Assembly: GCA_030671945.1 (NCBI GenBank)
Contig: DAOVHJ010000132.1
Span: 1-7,029 of the forward strand
Source of the DNA: Candidatus Heimdallarchaeota archaeon
Lineage (GTDB): Archaea; Asgardarchaeota; Heimdallarchaeia; JABLTI01
Direction of reading: 5' to 3'
DNA: 7,029 nt
Below, in pieces: positions 5,260-7,029 of the stretch (position 1 is its first letter; every line of letters begins with the position of its first letter). A program made the translations under genes and the position numbers. Below the pieces are notes generated by a model that worked only from the letters and a program-made list of their open reading frames with translations, ran no database searches and was not told where the DNA came from.

Positions 5260-7029
5260 TTAGAAAGTATCATCTGGAGGAGGTGGTAAGGGAATTAACA
5301 TACCATTTTCTAGATATTTTATTAGAACAATTAAAACTTCTTCTTTCGAAAGGTTTGTCTCAGGATGTTTATAAGCCAACTCTATCAATTCTGTGACATA
5401 AAATACTTCATCCTCTGTTTTTGATAAAAATTCAGTGAAAGCTTTAGCTAATTTCTTTTCGCTTTGAGTAATTGCTGTTAACCTCATTCTTTTGATGTCT
5501 GGTTTTAATGGATAAAGATATTCAAGTCTCAAATGCTTTTCAAGTAAGTCTGTTGCACCTGTAAATGTAGAAATAAAACCTGTGAAATTCAAAAGAGCTT
5601 CCTTGTAATTAGCTTCGAATTCATTCATGAAGAATGTTATTCGTTTCTTTAATAGAGCTCCTAACTTTTCAGTAACCAATATCGCTGTTTTAGAATGCTC
5701 TCCTTCGTAGATTATAATCCAAAAACCTTCTCGACCGATTTCACTGAAAATACCAATGCGTTTTTCTGTTTCTCCGGACATTTCTTCAGTAAATGTGCCA
5801 ACAGCACTCAAGAATCCACTTGTTAGAGAAACATCAATATCCTTACCAAAACCTTGACTGAATAAGGGAACACCCGATTGCGAATGAATAAGTATAACAT
5901 GTCTAATTTTTAAAATATCGTTGAAGAATTCTGCCCCTGCTACAGGATCAGCTTCCAAATCTAAAGGTAGAAAGTAATTAGCTTCCGGTCCGACCTCTAC
6001 AGGTTGTAACTTATCTTCTTGCCATTCAATTTCCTTACTTTCACCTATAGCTGCAAGGGAGCTTTCTACTTTTGATTTTACTTTGTCAATTCCTTGTTGT
6101 GTTTGGGTTTGACCATCAGTTTGAGTAGCATATGGTGGATATGGTTCATAAGGAGAACCAATAGAATATGGACTACCATGAGTTTGAGCATCAATTTGTG
6201 GTTTTCTGGTAGCTGATTCTTGCTTACTGACGGGAGCAACATATTGACGGCAACTATAGCAATACCAGCGTCTATACTGTTCTATGAATCGAACTTGTGA
6301 TTGACAATTAGGACAGAAATTATTTGTAACATCAGGTGTATGTGGGGCAGGTGGTTTCGCTCCTGCAGGTGTAACGCTTTGATATGGTAGTAATTCTGCA
6401 TTTGGTTTTTCTCTTGATTTATCTCTCAAAAAGCTAAATGCAACAATTCTTCTTTTATCAATTGAGAAAACCAATTCATTTGAACTATTACCATTTAAAT
6501 CTCCAATGCGAAGATCGTTAATATTACTATACCCCTCATAGCTTTCCATGGTGTTTTGACGGAAAATATGAAATGATCCATTAGCAGTTCCAACAACAAC
6601 TTCTAGTTGTCGATCATTGTCAACATCACCCACAGCACCGCAAGTTATTGCTCCATCCAAATTGTGAATAGACATTAACCTATTTCGTTTGAAAATGCTC
6701 AGTCTTCCAGAGTATTCTCCAACCATAACTTCTGAGATACCATCTCGGTCCATATCTCCACTAAAGCAAAAGCTGGGTTCAGTTTCTACTCTGAATTCTC
6801 CTATTAAATCGAATTTCTGTAATTGTGGTCTGAATTCAATTTCTTTGAACATACCATCTTTGGATCCCGCAATAAATCCTATTTGTCCATTTCCATTGAA
6901 ATCTCCAGTAATTACATTGTTTACTGGTTGCTGGTAAACTTTACCTAAGGAGAATCCTCTGATTTTATCCCAGCGATGTTTTTTCCCGGGGATTCTCTCA
7001 ACCATAACTACTTCGCCATTTGCACAACC
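5260..7029 (-). CDS. Beta-propeller (FG-GAP/VCBS-like) - zinc ribbon - longin-like domain protein, 5' partial
   Basis: The frame is open from the window edge (7029) to TAA at 5260-5262, giving 589 residues in the window. The first ATG is at 7003-7005, but the eight residues before it continue a blade motif, so the true start is probably outside. Numbering from that Met: four blades are marked by D35-x-N-x-N-G, D84-x-D-x-D-G, D127-x-D-x-D and D169-x-N-x-N, 42-49 residues apart. A zinc ribbon has C231, C234, C249 and C252. A Pro/Tyr/Gln/Thr-rich linker spans 255-345. A longin-like domain spans about 366-475, with a VILIHSQSGVPLF hairpin, a helix, three strands and a long helix. A helical, possibly winged-helix region spans 505-575, before a PPPP tail. 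There is no membrane segment in the visible part. FG-GAP propellers mediate protein contacts, and longin/roadblock folds commonly bind small GTPases or build trafficking complexes. A cytoplasmic scaffold or GTPase-regulator role is inferred. The exact orthologous family is not recognised. Confidence 0.88.
   Translation of the reverse strand, partial: GCANGEVVMVERIPGKKHRWDKIRGFSLGKVYQQPVNNVITGDFNGNGQIGFIAGSKDGMFKEIEFRPQLQKFDLIGEFRVETEPSFCFSGDMDRDGISEVMVGEYSGRLSIFKRNRLMSIHNLDGAITCGAVGDVDNDRQLEVVVGTANGSFHIFRQNTMESYEGYSNINDLRIGDLNGNSSNELVFSIDKRRIVAFSFLRDKSREKPNAELLPYQSVTPAGAKPPAPHTPDVTNNFCPNCQSQVRFIEQYRRWYCYSCRQYVAPVSKQESATRKPQIDAQTHGSPYSIGSPYEPYPPYATQTDGQTQTQQGIDKVKSKVESSLAAIGESKEIEWQEDKLQPVEVGPEANYFLPLDLEADPVAGAEFFNDILKIRHVILIHSQSGVPLFSQGFGKDIDVSLTSGFLSAVGTFTEEMSGETEKRIGIFSEIGREGFWIIIYEGEHSKTAILVTEKLGALLKKRITFFMNEFEANYKEALLNFTGFISTFTGATDLLEKHLRLEYLYPLKPDIKRMRLTAITQSEKKLAKAFTEFLSKTEDEVFYVTELIELAYKHPETNLSKEEVLIVLIKYLENGMLIPLPPPPDDTF
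5281..5493 (-). other. C-terminal helical, possibly winged-helix domain
   Basis: Residues about 505-575 show helix (TQSEKKLAKAFTEFLSK), helix (VFYVTELIELAYK), helix (SKEEVLIVLIKYLENG) and a short strand (MLIPL), the order of a small winged-helix fold. The turn LSKEEVLIVLIKYLENGML resembles the third helix and wing entry of such domains. The protein then ends in PPPPDDTF. Winged helices also serve in protein binding (for example in ESCRT and proteasome-lid proteins), so DNA binding is not implied. Confidence 0.4.
5581..5910 (-). other. Longin-like (roadblock/longin superfamily-type) domain
   Basis: Residues about 366-475 read as strand-turn-strand (RHVILIHSQSGVPLFSQGF), helix (SLTSGFLSAVGTFTEEM), strands (KRIGIFSEI, FWIIIYE, SKTAILVTE) and a long C-terminal helix (ALLKKRITFFMNEFEANYKE). 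A beta hairpin with a 'SGxPLF' turn, followed by a helix with 'SGFLSA', is what I would expect of longin/roadblock-type domains in archaea, especially Asgard lineages. The assignment rests on the predicted secondary-structure order and these short motifs. A structure prediction would settle longin versus roadblock versus another profilin-like fold. Confidence 0.6.
6244..6321 (-). other. Zinc ribbon domain
   Basis: Residues 229-254 contain CPNC and CYSC knuckles separated by 14 residues (C231, C234, C249, C252), with the conserved aromatic approach RRWYCYSCRQY. This is a classic four-cysteine zinc-ribbon layout, common as a small accessory module in archaeal proteins. Here it sits between the propeller and a disordered linker, so a structural or protein-docking role is more likely than catalysis. 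Confidence 0.85.
6436..7029 (-). other. Beta-propeller region (four FG-GAP-like blades plus the end of a fifth)
   Basis: Four repeats share a strand-DxDxDG-strand-VVG-x-x-x-G pattern, for example SGDMDRDGISEVMVGEYSG (82-100) and VGDVDNDRQLEVVVGTANG (125-143). The Asp/Asn-rich loops are the calcium-binding-like loops of integrin-alpha FG-GAP and VCBS repeats. Such propellers usually have about seven blades, so about two or three are expected upstream of the window. The last blade (ending near residue 190) has lost the final glycine turn (ELVFSIDKRR). Confidence 0.78.

Noticed and set aside
6689..6937. Plus-strand open frame of 82 codons
   Set aside because: It is antisense to the clearly domain-bearing propeller blades and has no recognisable domain of its own.
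6436..7029. EF-hand calcium-binding protein
   Set aside because: The DxDxDG loops recur every 42-49 residues between beta strands ending in VVG/VGE, not between helices. That is the FG-GAP/VCBS propeller pattern.
1..7029. tRNA/rRNA genes, CRISPR arrays, insertion sequences, frameshifts
   Set aside because: No cloverleaf-like GC-rich segment, direct-repeat array or transposase motif was seen. Both reading frames translate without interruption, leaving only the 144-base spacer as noncoding DNA.

Overview
The window holds two protein-coding genes, both read from the minus strand and both cut by a window edge, separated by a 144-base spacer. The DNA is AT-rich (roughly 27-38% GC in the lines I counted by hand). 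Arginine codons are often AGA, there are no introns, and the standard code fits. Together with the archaeal-looking CxxC...WYCxxC zinc ribbon and a longin/roadblock-like domain fused to a beta-propeller, this points to an archaeon. An Asgard archaeon (Promethearchaeota; Loki-, Thor- or Heimdallarchaeia-like) is the best guess. The assignment is an inference from architecture and composition, not from a marker gene.

Right part, 5260-7029: the 3' portion of a multidomain gene. Its order is FG-GAP/VCBS-type beta-propeller blades, a four-cysteine zinc ribbon, a Pro/Tyr/Gln/Thr-rich flexible linker, a longin-like alpha/beta domain, a helical (possibly winged-helix) C-terminal domain and a PPPP tail. 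The reading frame stays open to the window edge, and the residues before the first in-window ATG look like the end of another propeller blade. The true start is therefore probably outside the window.

Spacer, 5116-5259: on the minus strand it holds a T6 run that could end the upstream transcript, an AT-rich TATA-like inverted repeat, and an AAGAGG ribosome-binding sequence 9 nt before the ATG of the next gene.

Left part, 1-5115: one uninterrupted minus-strand frame of 1705 codons, starting at 5115 and still open at position 1. It encodes a giant, soluble, almost all-helical protein. A small residue (Ala/Gly/Ser) recurs about every 41 residues from about residue 292 to 1612, giving about 33 positions in register. 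This is a TPR-like alpha-solenoid with an unusually long and regular unit.

Taken together, a propeller/zinc-ribbon/longin protein is encoded directly upstream of a giant alpha-solenoid. Propeller, solenoid and longin folds are the parts used by eukaryotic membrane-coat, tethering and small-GTPase regulatory complexes. A functional link between the two gene products is a reasonable but untested hypothesis. I found no RNA genes, mobile elements or CRISPR arrays.
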